DNA from: Aplectana chamaeleonis
Taxonomy: Eukaryota; Nematoda; Chromadorea; Rhabditida; Cosmocercidae
Direction: 5' to 3'
DNA length: 64,000 bases
Assembly: GCA_029168955.1 (NCBI GenBank)
Contig: JAPDOI010000296.1
Span: 496,001 to 560,000, forward strand
A program made the translations under genes and the position numbers. The notes beneath the pieces are model-generated. The model ran no database searches and was not told the origin of the DNA. It was given only the letters and a program-made list of their open reading frames with translations. Shown here one piece after another: positions 45,809-56,022 of the stretch. Each line of letters begins with the position of its first letter. The first letter of the stretch is position 1.

Positions 45809-46209
45809 ATTTCTTGTTAGTCCCGTTTCCAGCAAGTCAAGGTGGTATCCAAAGGTCGGTTATGTAGTACAAGGAAGAAAATAGCAGTGACAGGCGCAAC
45901 CAAACCAACACTGGATTAACTTTAGCTGAAGTAATCCTACCATCCAATTATGAGCTCTAGAAGCTTCTTACTTGCAAACAAATTTAGAGACAGAAATATT
46001 ACTGGAATTTACTCATCCAAGGAAATAAGCACAGAACCGTTTTCGACTTCGCACATCCTGTTGCGCCGAACCTTCTCGCAGAATTTCTCTACTTCGTGGA
46101 CATAACAATCAGATGTTTTTTTTTGTGCGCACACTATTGGTCGTCCACGGAAAATCCGTGGGAGGACTAACGACTGGAAATCTGCCAACATTCTGCTGCT
46201 CATATCCCC

Positions 46210-46398
46210 ATGTCATATCTGCAACACGTTATGCTAGCAAAGCCGTACTGGAACCACGGGATATCGGACAGGTTTCACGAGGTCCCGGCTCGGTTTCCTT
46301 CGGGATACGTGCTGCAGCAGCAATTGTCTGCAACTGCGAAACCCAAAGTCCCAAAGAGAAAGCTGGATTCGCTTCGACTCGACAGGATGGAAAACTGA
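46210..46398 (+). CDS. Possible short coding frame, not recognised
   Basis: ATG at 46210 gives MSYLQHVMLAKPYWNHGI, then FHEVPARFPSGYVLQQQ, ending LDSLRLDRMEN and TGA, 62 residues. Codon bias looks coding, and an in-frame TAA 40 bases upstream with no AG between makes 46210 the natural start. A second frame over the same bases is also open, no family is recognised, and no splice partner was found. It may be chance. Confidence 0.25.
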   Translation: MSYLQHVMLAKPYWNHGISDRFHEVPARFPSGYVLQQQLSATAKPKVPKRKLDSLRLDRMEN

Positions 46399-46429
46399 GC
46401 GTCAGTCTGATTAGGTTTTTCTAGAAAGA

Positions 46430-47330
46430 AAACCCTTTTGTTTGCTGTGTTCAACTGTTTTCTGCATTGGTGTAGCGCCCCTGTCCAAGGAAAAGTGTCA
46501 GAACAATACCGCTCATAGTGCTTTGCAGACTTATTTTTCAGTAACGAATGTCCACTCCACACATCGTGTCAGATGGACTGAAAACGTCACATGTGGGATG
46601 TTTTTTTCTCATCTGGTCGTGTATCTGCAAAGCGGAGTTCTTCTGTTATCTTATTCGTCTGCTGACCACGGCATTACACATTTCTGCAGAACCAAGGTAG
46701 AGTTCTTCCCTACTGCATTCTCTAAATTTCAGAATCCGAAAACATTGGCATTTTTACCTCACCTCTCACCGATTTCCGCTCGAGTCGATCCGTTCTTTTG
46801 ACTACCGAGTTGATGACCACTTATCCCTTTTAGTTCTTGTGTATATCACTTGGACTGACAAGGCTTCAGTGAATGGACTCTATGGAGTATTGATTAAAGC
46901 CAATCGAGAAGTTCCGACCCGGTCAGCTGCCACATTCGACGGCGAAAAACCACACACTTCGCTCGTCGGGGATTTTTAGGCTCTTCGTGCTAGCCTCTGG
47001 CTACTCGCGAATAGTTGCAACACTCAATCATCGCCTAGTTGAATCAAATCCCACATCCTGCAGAGCACTTATTGACAGCCATTCTTACTTCTTACTCACT
47101 TCCGTGCAATAATCCATGTAAACAATGTTGAAAAAAATTCCATTTTCAAACCCACATGCCGAGATTTATGCAGAGTCGCACGTGGACATTTTGTACCGTT
47201 TCACTATTTTGCACGCACCTCTTTCTTCGGGATTTCTTAACCAAATATTGTATTGTCGTGCCATAACAAATTTTTACATTCTGTTGACAAGCTTAACATG
47301 TTGGCTGGTAGCGAACACCCTCTTAAAGGC
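46430..47330. other. Region without recognised gene
   Basis: An open stretch at 46442-46801 encodes no recognisable protein. No repeat family seen. Confidence 0.3.
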
Positions 47331-47332
47331 AG

Positions 47333-47694
47333 GGTCCACGATAAAAACGGTCTTGGGGCTCTCTTAAAGAGAAGGTAGATTTGGTCATCACAAAAGCGAA
47401 AATAAGTGAAAAAAGTGAATATTTGCGTGAAAAAAAACGCACAAAAACAAGGCAGAGCGGCTAATTACGAGTGCTCGCACGTCCCCCCGCCACCCAACGA
47501 GATTTTCATGTGGTAACACTGGCATTTATGAAAATCTTGATTATTGGGGGGGGGGGGAGCGGACACCAAGCGGTAATCTGTTCTTGAAGGTTTTTTCTCC
47601 AATTTTTCACTTATTTTCTTTTTTGTTATGGTCAGATCTATCTTCTCATGAGGATAGCACAACAATCGTATTTATCACGAACCCAGCCTTTGAA
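47333..47694. mobile_element. TTAA MITE with G-run interior
   Basis: Ends TTAAAGGCAGGGTCCACGAT and ATCACGAACCCAGCCTTTGA. The interior has GCTCGCACGTCCCCCCGCC and a run of 12 G at 47547. Its right flank is the left flank of the next element. Confidence 0.7.
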
Positions 47695-48672
47695 GGCAGT
47701 GTTCACGATAATCTTCGATTTTGAGATTAGTCGCTAAATCGATTGTTTGGCCCCCGAGTAGAACTGAAATGACGAAGGAACCGAGAAAAACGCACCAGAA
47801 GTACACTATATCCTTAAAGGCAGTGTTCTCGATAAAAAATGTGTTTCAGTTTCCACCAGGAATGGGTAGTGGAGGGGCACACTGTAACGTTGACGTCGAA
47901 AGAACGCATGAAAACGAGCCAGGAAGAGCCCCAAAAGAGCCCGAAGTTGCAACTTCGAGCGCAATGAAAACCCCAAAAGCGCATCACACGCCCACCGACG
48001 TGAACAAATGAATGCTCGAGATCGTGAGATGAGCGATGATTTCCAATCATTAGCCCCGTTCTTCCCTTCATTCTCAGCTTCTCTCTTTACTCAGGTCAGC
48101 TCGCATAGATCGGCTGCAAAAGACGGAAGTTACAAGCCTCGGACAACTCGTCCACCATGTTTCCATAGCTCAATCTTTGAGGGACCATAACTTCGTTCCC
48201 AGAAGGTCTTGTACGATTTCTGAGATATCATTGGAATCATCATAGGACTTTTCTCAAGATAGGCAAAAAAAACAGAAAAACGATTTTTATCGTGAACACT
48301 GCCTTTAAGTATCACCCCGCCTCTTAAGTATCACTGGAACTGTTTGTTGTGACAGTGAAATCTTTTTTGGACCCGTCCGTTGTAATTCTCTACTCTCTAT
48401 TGCCTCGTTCTTCCCTTGGGGCCCTAACTAATCCTGCTTTGCATAAACTATTCTCCTATTTTCGAATGACCCAATTTCCCACCGGTGACAACCATCATGA
48501 ACATGTTCATCCAACCGGGCAGCTAGTCCATGTTATAGAATAATGTCACTGAAATACGACGTTTTAATGCGTTTCTCGCCGTTTCTTCGTAATTTTGGTA
48601 ACATTTGGATGCCAACGCATTGTTTTATGTGTAAAACTCGGGAACAAAAATCTTCGTGAACGCCGCCTTTAA
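47691..48672. mobile_element. Composite TTAA element X, copy 2, with insertion
   Basis: Outer ends TGAAGGCAGTGTTCACGATA and TCGTGAACGCCGCCTTTAA. The same element as 40498-41467, interrupted at the same TTAA (47814) by a family B element, resuming GTATCACCCCGCCTCTTAA at 48309. Confidence 0.8.
47814..48308. mobile_element. TTAA MITE, family B, nested in element X
   Basis: Ends TTAAAGGCAGTGTTCTCGAT and ATCGTGAACACTGCCTTTAA. The right half is shared with 26992-27464. Confidence 0.8.
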
Positions 48673-49868
48673 ATCATCCAAAATCGACATAACAGTTATT
48701 TACGACGACAACAAAGCGCATAAGGTTGTTAAAACACACTTTTACTCTCTTACAACTCAATAAGTTTCAATGGCTCCTAGCCTGCTTTGACTGAATTGAA
48801 ACCTGAGTAATTTCATTATTTATGAATACTTTGGATATTTTGTTTAATCAAAGGCATCGTACGCGCAGAAAACTACTTATTATTTTTGCATGTTTTTGTA
48901 TAGCTTGTCCTCTTTAGTGAACGAAAATGTCGAGGGGGCCCTTGAAAACCTTCATTTGTAAGAAAAACCAGTATGGCTATAGTGTAAAAACGAATTATAT
49001 TTTCGCGCAAAAATCGTTTTAGAAGTTTTTCTTAATTCGGAGACCTAGTCACTGAAATTTTTCATATTTTCTTTCCATGTTACTTGACGGTAGCATCGAC
49101 ATTCTATGAAAAAGTGTTAGATGATTGTCTCAGAAGTGTTAGATGAGCGACCCCGCAGCAGTTTTCAGGTGGCCATAACTTTTAAGGGACGCATTTTCAG
49201 AGCATCACATTTGGATACAATACCGCTGCTAATATAGGGAAAAGAGACGAGATGGGGAAAGTTGGCAACCAACTTTCTGTTTTCTGTTTTCTGCCCATTT
49301 TCGGCAATTTTTTCTGTTCTCTGTAAAAATAGGCGAAATTTGGCAGAAAACAGAAAAAACCGGTAACAGCTATGGGTTGCCCTAAAGAAAAGAGACCGAA
49401 TCCATCAAAGCTAAGCCAATAGGGTAATGGTGAATTTGATCGGGTTCTCTGAAGTCTCTCACGCTAAACACTTTAATATAGCTATACTGGTGGGTCATCC
49501 GTCCGGACGTGTATGGCGTGGAGGCACGAGGCGCTGCTGTTCGCTGTAACGTCGGCATGGATCCGGAAAAGACTTCGCGTTCACTGTTGAATGATGGTGC
49601 AAACTCGGTGCCATGTGCTATAACATAGGTGCACCGAGTTTGGGCCAACCTCCAATGGGGAACGGGAAGTCTCTTCAGTGTCCATGCCGACGTCCGTCAG
49701 TGCCGTGTGTTACACGGTCGGGCTCGATTCTCGCCGAGGTAAACCAAGCATACTATCCCTCCAGGGTCCTTGAATTCGTAACAGATTTTTGTAGGTAAAA
49801 GATGGCACTTACTGAAGAATCGGCTGTCCCTTGCAAGCCACGATGTACTGTTGTTCTCGGAGCTAAAT
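48673..49868. other. Region without recognised gene
   Basis: 49260-49375 has TTTTCTGTTTTCTGCCCATT low complexity. A palindrome near 49592-49645 pairs GGTGCAAACTCGGTGCCATG with AGGTGCACCGAGTTTGGG. No exon supported. Confidence 0.3.
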
Positions 49869-50013
49869 GGCGGTCCGCATTTGCGGACAACGACTGTCGC
49901 ATCACGCAACAGGATGCTAATCGTGCTGGGACCACTTGGTCCTGGCACGATTAAGCTTTCTCCAAGCGCTATTATGATTGTGTTGCATGATGCAACAGTC
50001 CGCAAATGCTGAC
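49869..50013. mobile_element. Small foldback element
   Basis: GGTCCGCATTTGCGGACAAC and GTCCGCAAATGCTGACC are inverted ends. The central CTGGGACCACTTGGTCCTGG forms a hairpin. A 205-residue minus-strand frame that crosses it is discounted. Confidence 0.6.
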
Positions 50014-50330
50014 CGGAATGTGGCTCCGCGAACGACAGTAAATAGGCACGAAAAACATTCAAGCCTCTACGAAGGCGAAATCGAATGCGCTGCGCATCAC
50101 TATCAGGAAGTCGAGTTCTTATCCTAATCCAGTAGTTATTTTTCCTTACCCAGAGGATTACCGCAGATGAATTCCTCAGATAGTACGCAAAGTAGTCAAA
50201 TGACGCAAAAACCACGATGTTTTTGTATACTAGCAATAGTGAGCCATTAATGCTACTGCGCCCACTATTCATACCCGCACTGGCGCGTCGCTCGAGTATG
50301 AATACTTTTGACATATAGGTGGAGATTACT

Positions 50331-50979
50331 CAGACATTCGTGGGGAAGTTCCCGAGAAAGACAGCAAAACTTCCGTCGAAACAACTGGGGAACTTCCCCC
50401 GAATCAAGGGGAGGCGGAGGGGACCTCCGGCTAGCAGGTCTTCCATTGTTCTCCCGATTGTCAGTCTTCCCCAAGCTGTCGCAACCCAACACCTATTGGC
50501 CAATGATTTATCAAAAGTCAGCTTGCCGAAGCTCGTCGTTTTCAACAGTTTCCTATTCTTCGAAAGCAGGAATAGGGTCAAAAGTATTCACCTTGGACGA
50601 AAGGTTACAGAGAAGCTTGTGATCTTCCCTGGTAATCTGAACAGAGATACCTTATACCATCCTTGAGTGGCAGGTCTACTCCGTCAACTTGCGGAGTGCC
50701 AGACCACCTCGCCACTAGCCCGTTTGCATCATCGTATACACTGCGGCTTGGTTTTCTCGTTCATCATGCTCGGGGGAGGCCATGGGAAAAACCGTGAAGC
50801 GAACTTCCCTTGTTCTCCCCCGAGTCGACTGTTTCGAACGCCTTAACGTTGTGTATAATTCGAGGGAGAGTGGCGAGACGTCCCCCTCCGGGGGGACGTC
50901 TGGCTCCTCTCCCCTCGACCGAGAGATAACGACCTATTCAGGTCTATTGTCCTCGGGAACTTCCCCACAAACATCTGAG
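50331..50979. mobile_element. 650-bp terminal-inverted-repeat transposon, copy 2
   Basis: Left end CAGACATTCGTGGGGAAGTT, right end AACTTCCCCACAAACATCTG. The inverted match is about 29 bp and continues into CCCGAG. Internal CCCCCTCCGGGGGGACGTC palindrome. Same family as 45180-45808, better preserved. Confidence 0.85.
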
Positions 50980-51082
50980 TACGAAGACTCTAGCGTCACC
51001 GCTTCGGTAGAGCGGGGTAAAGTTGGGCTCCAAATATACCATGTGCGAATACTCTAAAGGTGTTTTACTCATTGCACCGCAG

Positions 51083-51308
51083 AAAGGTACAGAATCCAAA
51101 TAAGATGAAGCACAAAGACATTTATGGTGAGGCTATGAGACAGCTGATAAAACTATCACATCGGTCCGAGCGACTCACACCGTTGGGGCTAGCGGCGCGT
51201 CAGGTCATTTACACTCGAACCGATCAGCCGCTCGTTGCGCGCGTGAGGAGTATTACATCATTCAAACCAGCAGTTATACCAAAATCAGTTCCGAAAGATG
51301 TATACTAG
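51083..51308 (+). CDS. Possible C-terminal exon, protein not recognised
   Basis: After a good acceptor (attgcaccgcag) one base plus an open frame encode KVQNPNKMKHKDIYGEAMRQ, then LSHRSERLTPLGLAARQVIY, and the tail ends VPKSVPKDVY-like before TAG at 51306-51308. Codon choice is coding-like and the stop is sharp. Upstream, a GTAAAG donor at about 51017 would give a 66-bp intron, but its phase does not fit the only open upstream frame, so the partner exon is unknown. Starting at the internal ATG is an alternative. No family recognised. Confidence 0.4.
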
Positions 51309-51309
51309 G

Positions 51310-53246
51310 ATAGGGAAAGTTTGCCCTGACAGCATCTACGCACTGCTCGCACATACATGATGGGCGTCTGACTGAGTGATCGAGCTTTTATTGCCTGGGG
51401 AGAGAAGATCGAAGAAACATTTGTCATCTCTTCGCACTTATAATCTATCCTTCCTGTGTTAGCCAACTGTTGGGCTTTAGAAACTAAGTAAAACTATTCT
51501 TTGAAAATATATTAAAAAAGTTCAATGTTGTGAAAAATCTCATAACGTGCACGCTGAACACCTTTTATTGACTTTTGAAAATGTTAAGTTGTCTGTTTTC
51601 CGTCCGTTTTTTTTAGATTTTTTTTTGTTTTCTGTCAAACTGAATTTTCTGTTTTCTGTTTCCAAAACATTTTTCATCTCTGTTGGCAACCGAAGCGCCT
51701 TTTGTCTATAAGCTGCTATAAGCTCCATTCTGAATTTAAAAAAAAAACCATCCTCTTCAACGTGACCTACTAGTTGCAATCTTATGAAGAGAATCCAGAA
51801 AAGATTCAAGAAGAAACCCCTTTTTTTGGGCAAAAATGCTTCATCATGTGATAAAGTCTAAATGTGATAACGTCGCGTGCGGTGGTTTCGTTCCGCCAAT
51901 CACCGTTCCGAACTTCCTTGATATGATTGGAGTACAGTTACGGAGCCTCTAGAGCGAAAAATATTTTGGCACTGGAGCACGTTTTCCTCCCGTCCCTTTA
52001 ATCGTTGCAGGTTTTGCTATGCCAGCCGCGATCTGCACGTGCATAACTAATGTTTTTGGGGAAATGGCAAATCTTTGAATTAAAAAAATACCTCGATTTT
52101 GTACTAAGGATTAAAACTCCAGGTGGGGGAAATTCTCGCATGCGTTCTAAACTTCTCACACTCCGGTGTTCCAACCCCTGACCCAAAATCGGGGAAGCCT
52201 CCGCACAAATGCGAACTTAATACCGAATCCAGCTCATTGCAAGCGCGACTGAACATACGACACTCATAAGCCAATGTCGTCAACGCATACTTGTACAACA
52301 AAATGACGCATGCAGGCGCTTCGGAGAAATGCTTGGGGCTACTTTCCTGGAACTTCGTAGAGCAAAAAAGTCTTTGGCGTAAATAAACATACATACTGGA
52401 GAGGGGTGTCAAAAAAGAATTCGCATCCACATCAAAATGTTCCTTTATTGAGATTTTTATAACGTTTGATACATGTGCCAAACGTTTTCCAAATTGCTAC
52501 AAGGGGTTGAAACTCCGCGTGAAGCAAATTTTGACGTGGGTGCGGAATTTTCTCCCCCCCCCCCTCTATTATGCGCATTTCAGCTTACTCCAAACTGCCA
52601 CACCACCCGAAGGTGTGGCAGTACAAGTCCGTATGTCTCACAACATACGGTAACTATGACAGTTTTGTAAATAAGAAGTGTTTAACAGTGTTTTATTCAG
52701 TGTTCTTGGTTGAACCGATCTTCCTCGGTAGCGTCGTAACTCGTCCGCGCCATCATTTTCACCCCCAACAAACTTTGCACCAACCCGGGGTTTCCCTCCC
52801 CTTCCGAAATCAGGAGAATTATGAGCCCTAAGAAGTGTATCGTAGACACAAAGTCAAATTTCTAATTTGATTTTAACCCCAGCTTCCACAGCTCGGAAAA
52901 TCGCGGCCTCTCGGAAAAGCTCGGAAAAAGCTCCAACGCAATCATTATCCTCACTGCATTTCCACAGGCCATTCACATTTGGCAAAATCAATTGCCTTTG
53001 TCGTCCTATTACCTCCGAATTGATCTTTCACGAGCATGCATTTTCTGAAGATTGCAACGCTTCTGTCGTCCATCTTCTAATCGATAAAAATGACGCGATA
53101 GTGATCGAGAAATTCACACGGGTAGGAAAACGCGCTCCAATGCTAAAATATTTTTCGCTCCCGAAGCTCCGTAACTGTACACGTATGATTGGAGCCAACA
53201 GGTCGCGCTGAAGAGGATGGTTTCTTACAGTTCATATTGAAGCACT
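51310..53246. other. Region without recognised gene
   Basis: 51590-51700 is T-rich with TTTTCTGTTTTCTG motifs like 49260. A small hairpin lies near 52598-52622 (GCCACACCACCCGAAGGTGT). No exon supported. Confidence 0.3.
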
Positions 53247-53726
53247 TTAAAGGCAGCAGACACGCTCGAAAAAGTTGTTGAGATAACTACGTTTCTGAAG
53301 TCGCACGGCTCTTGGTAGACTGCTCACGCCGTTGGAGACTTCAAAAACGAGTCAAAACTATTAAATTTTAGCAATGCAAATCGAAAAATTTCTGCAACCC
53401 CGCCCCAAAATACAAACTCGTCCGGATTGATAGTACTAATACGGTCCCTTTGGCTGGTTTTGTGCTTCCAACGAGGTTAACGTTCCAGTACAGGCTGTAA
53501 TTGTATATCGGCTTCTCTATCTCCACTGGTTTGTTGCTAATATTCGCTGTTTCAACCGCGCGCCGTAAAACTCGTCCACTTTCACCTGATAACAAAATAA
53601 CCGTTATTCCTCTATTTGCACACGGTTTTCGTCCGTTTTTTCGTCAGTTCCGAATACAACCAGCTCCAAACCTTTGATTTATGTCATAAAATCGATACCA
53701 TTTTTGACCGTGTCTGCTGCCTTTAA
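53247..53726. mobile_element. TTAA MITE, family C
   Basis: Ends TTAAAGGCAGCAGACACGCT and GACCGTGTCTGCTGCCTTTAA. Closest relative at 55003-55483. Shares its right TTAA with the next element. Confidence 0.8.
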
Positions 53727-54040
53727 ATGCAGTGCCCAAGATAAAAACCATTTACGGATTTAGAAAGGTTTGGGGTGAGCAATACCCGCCCGCTCCTCTC
53801 GACGGGAAATTCAGACCCAACTGAATATTAATTTATTCTCGAAGTCGATTTTTCAGCTGCTTTTTTTCGATAAATAGCCGCTGAGAGGAGTGGTCGGGGA
53901 TTGCGCTTTACTAAAGGTACAGGGCCATGTTGGGGGGCATTTTTAGCCGTTTTTCGACATTTCTGCTGCCATGGGCCCCGCACCTTTCGATTTCCGGTGA
54001 AAACTCAAAGACGGTTTCCATAGTGGACACTGCCTTTGAA
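53723..54040. mobile_element. TTAA MITE, family B-like
   Basis: Ends TTAAATGCAGTGCCCAAGAT and AGTGGACACTGCCTTTGAA; contains inverted CCGCTCCTCTCGACG-type and CGCTGAGAGGAG motifs. Confidence 0.65.
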
Positions 54041-54288
54041 GCAAGTTTTAGCCAAAAGACGATTCTGTTGCAAACTTCCCCCCTTTCGCCTTTCTTCTAA
54101 TGTTAGCAGCGGTATTGTACTAACCCAGTTGTCAAGAAACGTGAGAGACAGCCTTGCTGGAGAACACAACTTTCAACCCGTGTTTTGATCGATGCTACTA
54201 ACCACAAGGTTATGCTGCGATGCAAAATGTTCAAGTTAGAGTCGTGAAGTGACTCCAAGTACAAACATGAACGTTCAGCAAGATGCGA

Positions 54289-54362
54289 AAATTTTGTCGT
54301 GGATGGGATTCAAACCCCAATGTTACGCTCGTGAGCCTAGCCTCTTCACCATTAGAGACCGT
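54289..54362 (-). other. tRNA-like remnant
   Basis: The minus strand has a B-box-like GGGGTTTGAATCCC preceded by a D-arm-like CTCT...AGAG and an AATGGTGAAGAGG loop, with a CCACGAC 3' arm. The 5' acceptor strand does not pair and the anticodon stem cannot be drawn cleanly. Probably a tRNA-derived pseudogene or SINE remnant. Confidence 0.25.
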
Positions 54363-55002
54363 TTAGAGTCCCGCCGCTGAAAAGAACGGCAGCATGCGAT
54401 GAAGGATTATCGATCATGCGGCGCGGCACGGTCGATTCCCATCCATTGCGTGATACCGCGCTTCCTAGCGACTATAGTTGGCCCCTTAAATGCACAGTCT
54501 AAGCTCAAGATCGCTCTTCTGTTCTTCTGCCTATCTTGAATACGGTCCCAAGCTGGCTCCAGTGATGTCTCTGGAATCGTACAAGACGTAACTTTCGTAA
54601 CTTTCGCCATAAGGGGTCTGCAGAGCCGACCGGCGAGTGGTCGCTGAGCGTCAGCCTTGACGCGGCGACAAAATTCTTTCGAGCATTATCGTCGCCGCGT
54701 CGGTTGCCGTTTTCTGGCAATGACTCTGGGCCATCGCAGCACAAAAACACTCCGCGGTGCCCCCTCGGAACCCATCAAGCTGCGTCAGTCGCCCTCGTCT
54801 CCGAATGTAATCGATATTGCATCATCCAGCGCTGTTCGTCCCTGCGAGCGACACCCCAACCCGAACTCTGTACATAGACACCTTCAAACCCGGAACGCTC
54901 CGCGCTTGGGGCTTCAGTTCCGTATAGAGGAGGCAGTGCCTCGCTGGCCGCCGAGGGTTTTGCGCGTTCAGCTCCTCGCTTATAAATTCTCCTATAATTC
55001 AC

Positions 55003-55483
55003 TCAAAAGCAGCGGAGACGCTCGAAAAAGTTTTTGAGATAACTAATTCACTGGGGTCGTAGAGCCCCTAGTAGAACTCTCTCGTCGTTAGAAGCGTGAA
55101 CAACGAGTTGAAACCACTGAATTTGAGCAAGGCATGTCGAAAAATTTCGTCAACCCCGCCCCCAAATATAGACTGGCCCAGATTAATCGTTCAAATACGG
55201 TGCTTTGGCTGGATTTTTATGTTTCCAACGAGGTGAGCGTTCTAATGCAAGCTGTAAGAGTCAATTGGCTTAGCTACCTCAACCTTCTGTCGCTAATTCT
55301 CGATGTTTCAACCGAGCGCGCTAAAACTCGTCCAATTTCACCCGATAACAAAAACAGCCCTCATTCCTCCATTTGCACACAGCTTTCGTTGTTTTTTTCG
55401 TTAGTTCCGCATACTACCAGTTTCAAACCTTCGATTTATATCATGAAATCGATAACACTTTCGAGCATGTCTGTTGCCTTTAA
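55003..55483. mobile_element. TTAA MITE, family C
   Basis: Left end AAAAGCAGCGGAGACGCTCG, right end GAGCATGTCTGTTGCCTTTAA. The 126-residue frame at 55134 lies inside it and is not conserved. Confidence 0.7.
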
Positions 55484-55938
55484 ATTTTGCACAGAAGGTA
55501 ATTTGGGGCGGTGAACAAGAAATGAGGTCCGTTTTTGGTGCTTCGGACTTGTAAGGTAATTTTCATTAGGTAAAAACGTCGTTTTCCCAATGCTACCAAT
55601 CGTTTCGAGCTGATAACTTTTTCAGATATAGGATCGGGCCGAGGCCACGCTTAGTTTTCACTACTCGTAGCATGGGTTTCTGGAAGTATGTAGCTATGTT
55701 CTTCATTTTTCTAACCTCGGACTACGCTGAAATGGTTTCCCTTGCTAGTTCCATCGTTTTCTTGTGCTAGCGTGCGCTGACCTCTCCTTCTAACCAACGC
55801 TCTCTTGATAACGCCTTCCTTCTTTCTGCAGGAACACAGTGAATTTTGCCCCGAAATACAGCGTACATATATACGCTCCTAAATCTATCGATTCATAAAT
55901 ACCTAGCAAATCCAGGCAACTCGTCCAATGTCTTGTAA

Positions 55939-56022
55939 ATGACGCACGCGACTCTTCTCGGTGGCCCACCATGGGGGCTGCGTCTGACAAGTGACCACGA
56001 GCTTCGCCCTGTTGTTTCCAAG
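55939..56022 (+). CDS. PDZ gene exon 1
   Basis: MTHATLLGGPPWGLRLTSDH: GGPPWGLRL is the carboxylate-binding start of ALP/ZASP-type PDZ domains (PWGFRL in known members). Ends VVSK before GTGAAT. Phase 0, 28 codons. Confidence 0.85.

Noticed and set aside
45420..45884. 154-residue frame
   Set aside because: Lies within the 630-bp transposon and is not preserved in the sister copy at 50331-50979.
49697..50314. 205-residue minus-strand open frame, the longest in the window
   Set aside because: It runs through a 145-bp foldback element and shows no domain, coding bias or splice structure. Chance openness through a palindrome is likelier.
50910..51082. Exon ending CGGG before GTAAAG at about 51017, joined by a 66-bp intron to the exon at 51083
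   Set aside because: The intron size is attractive, but the phases do not match: joining gives an early stop.
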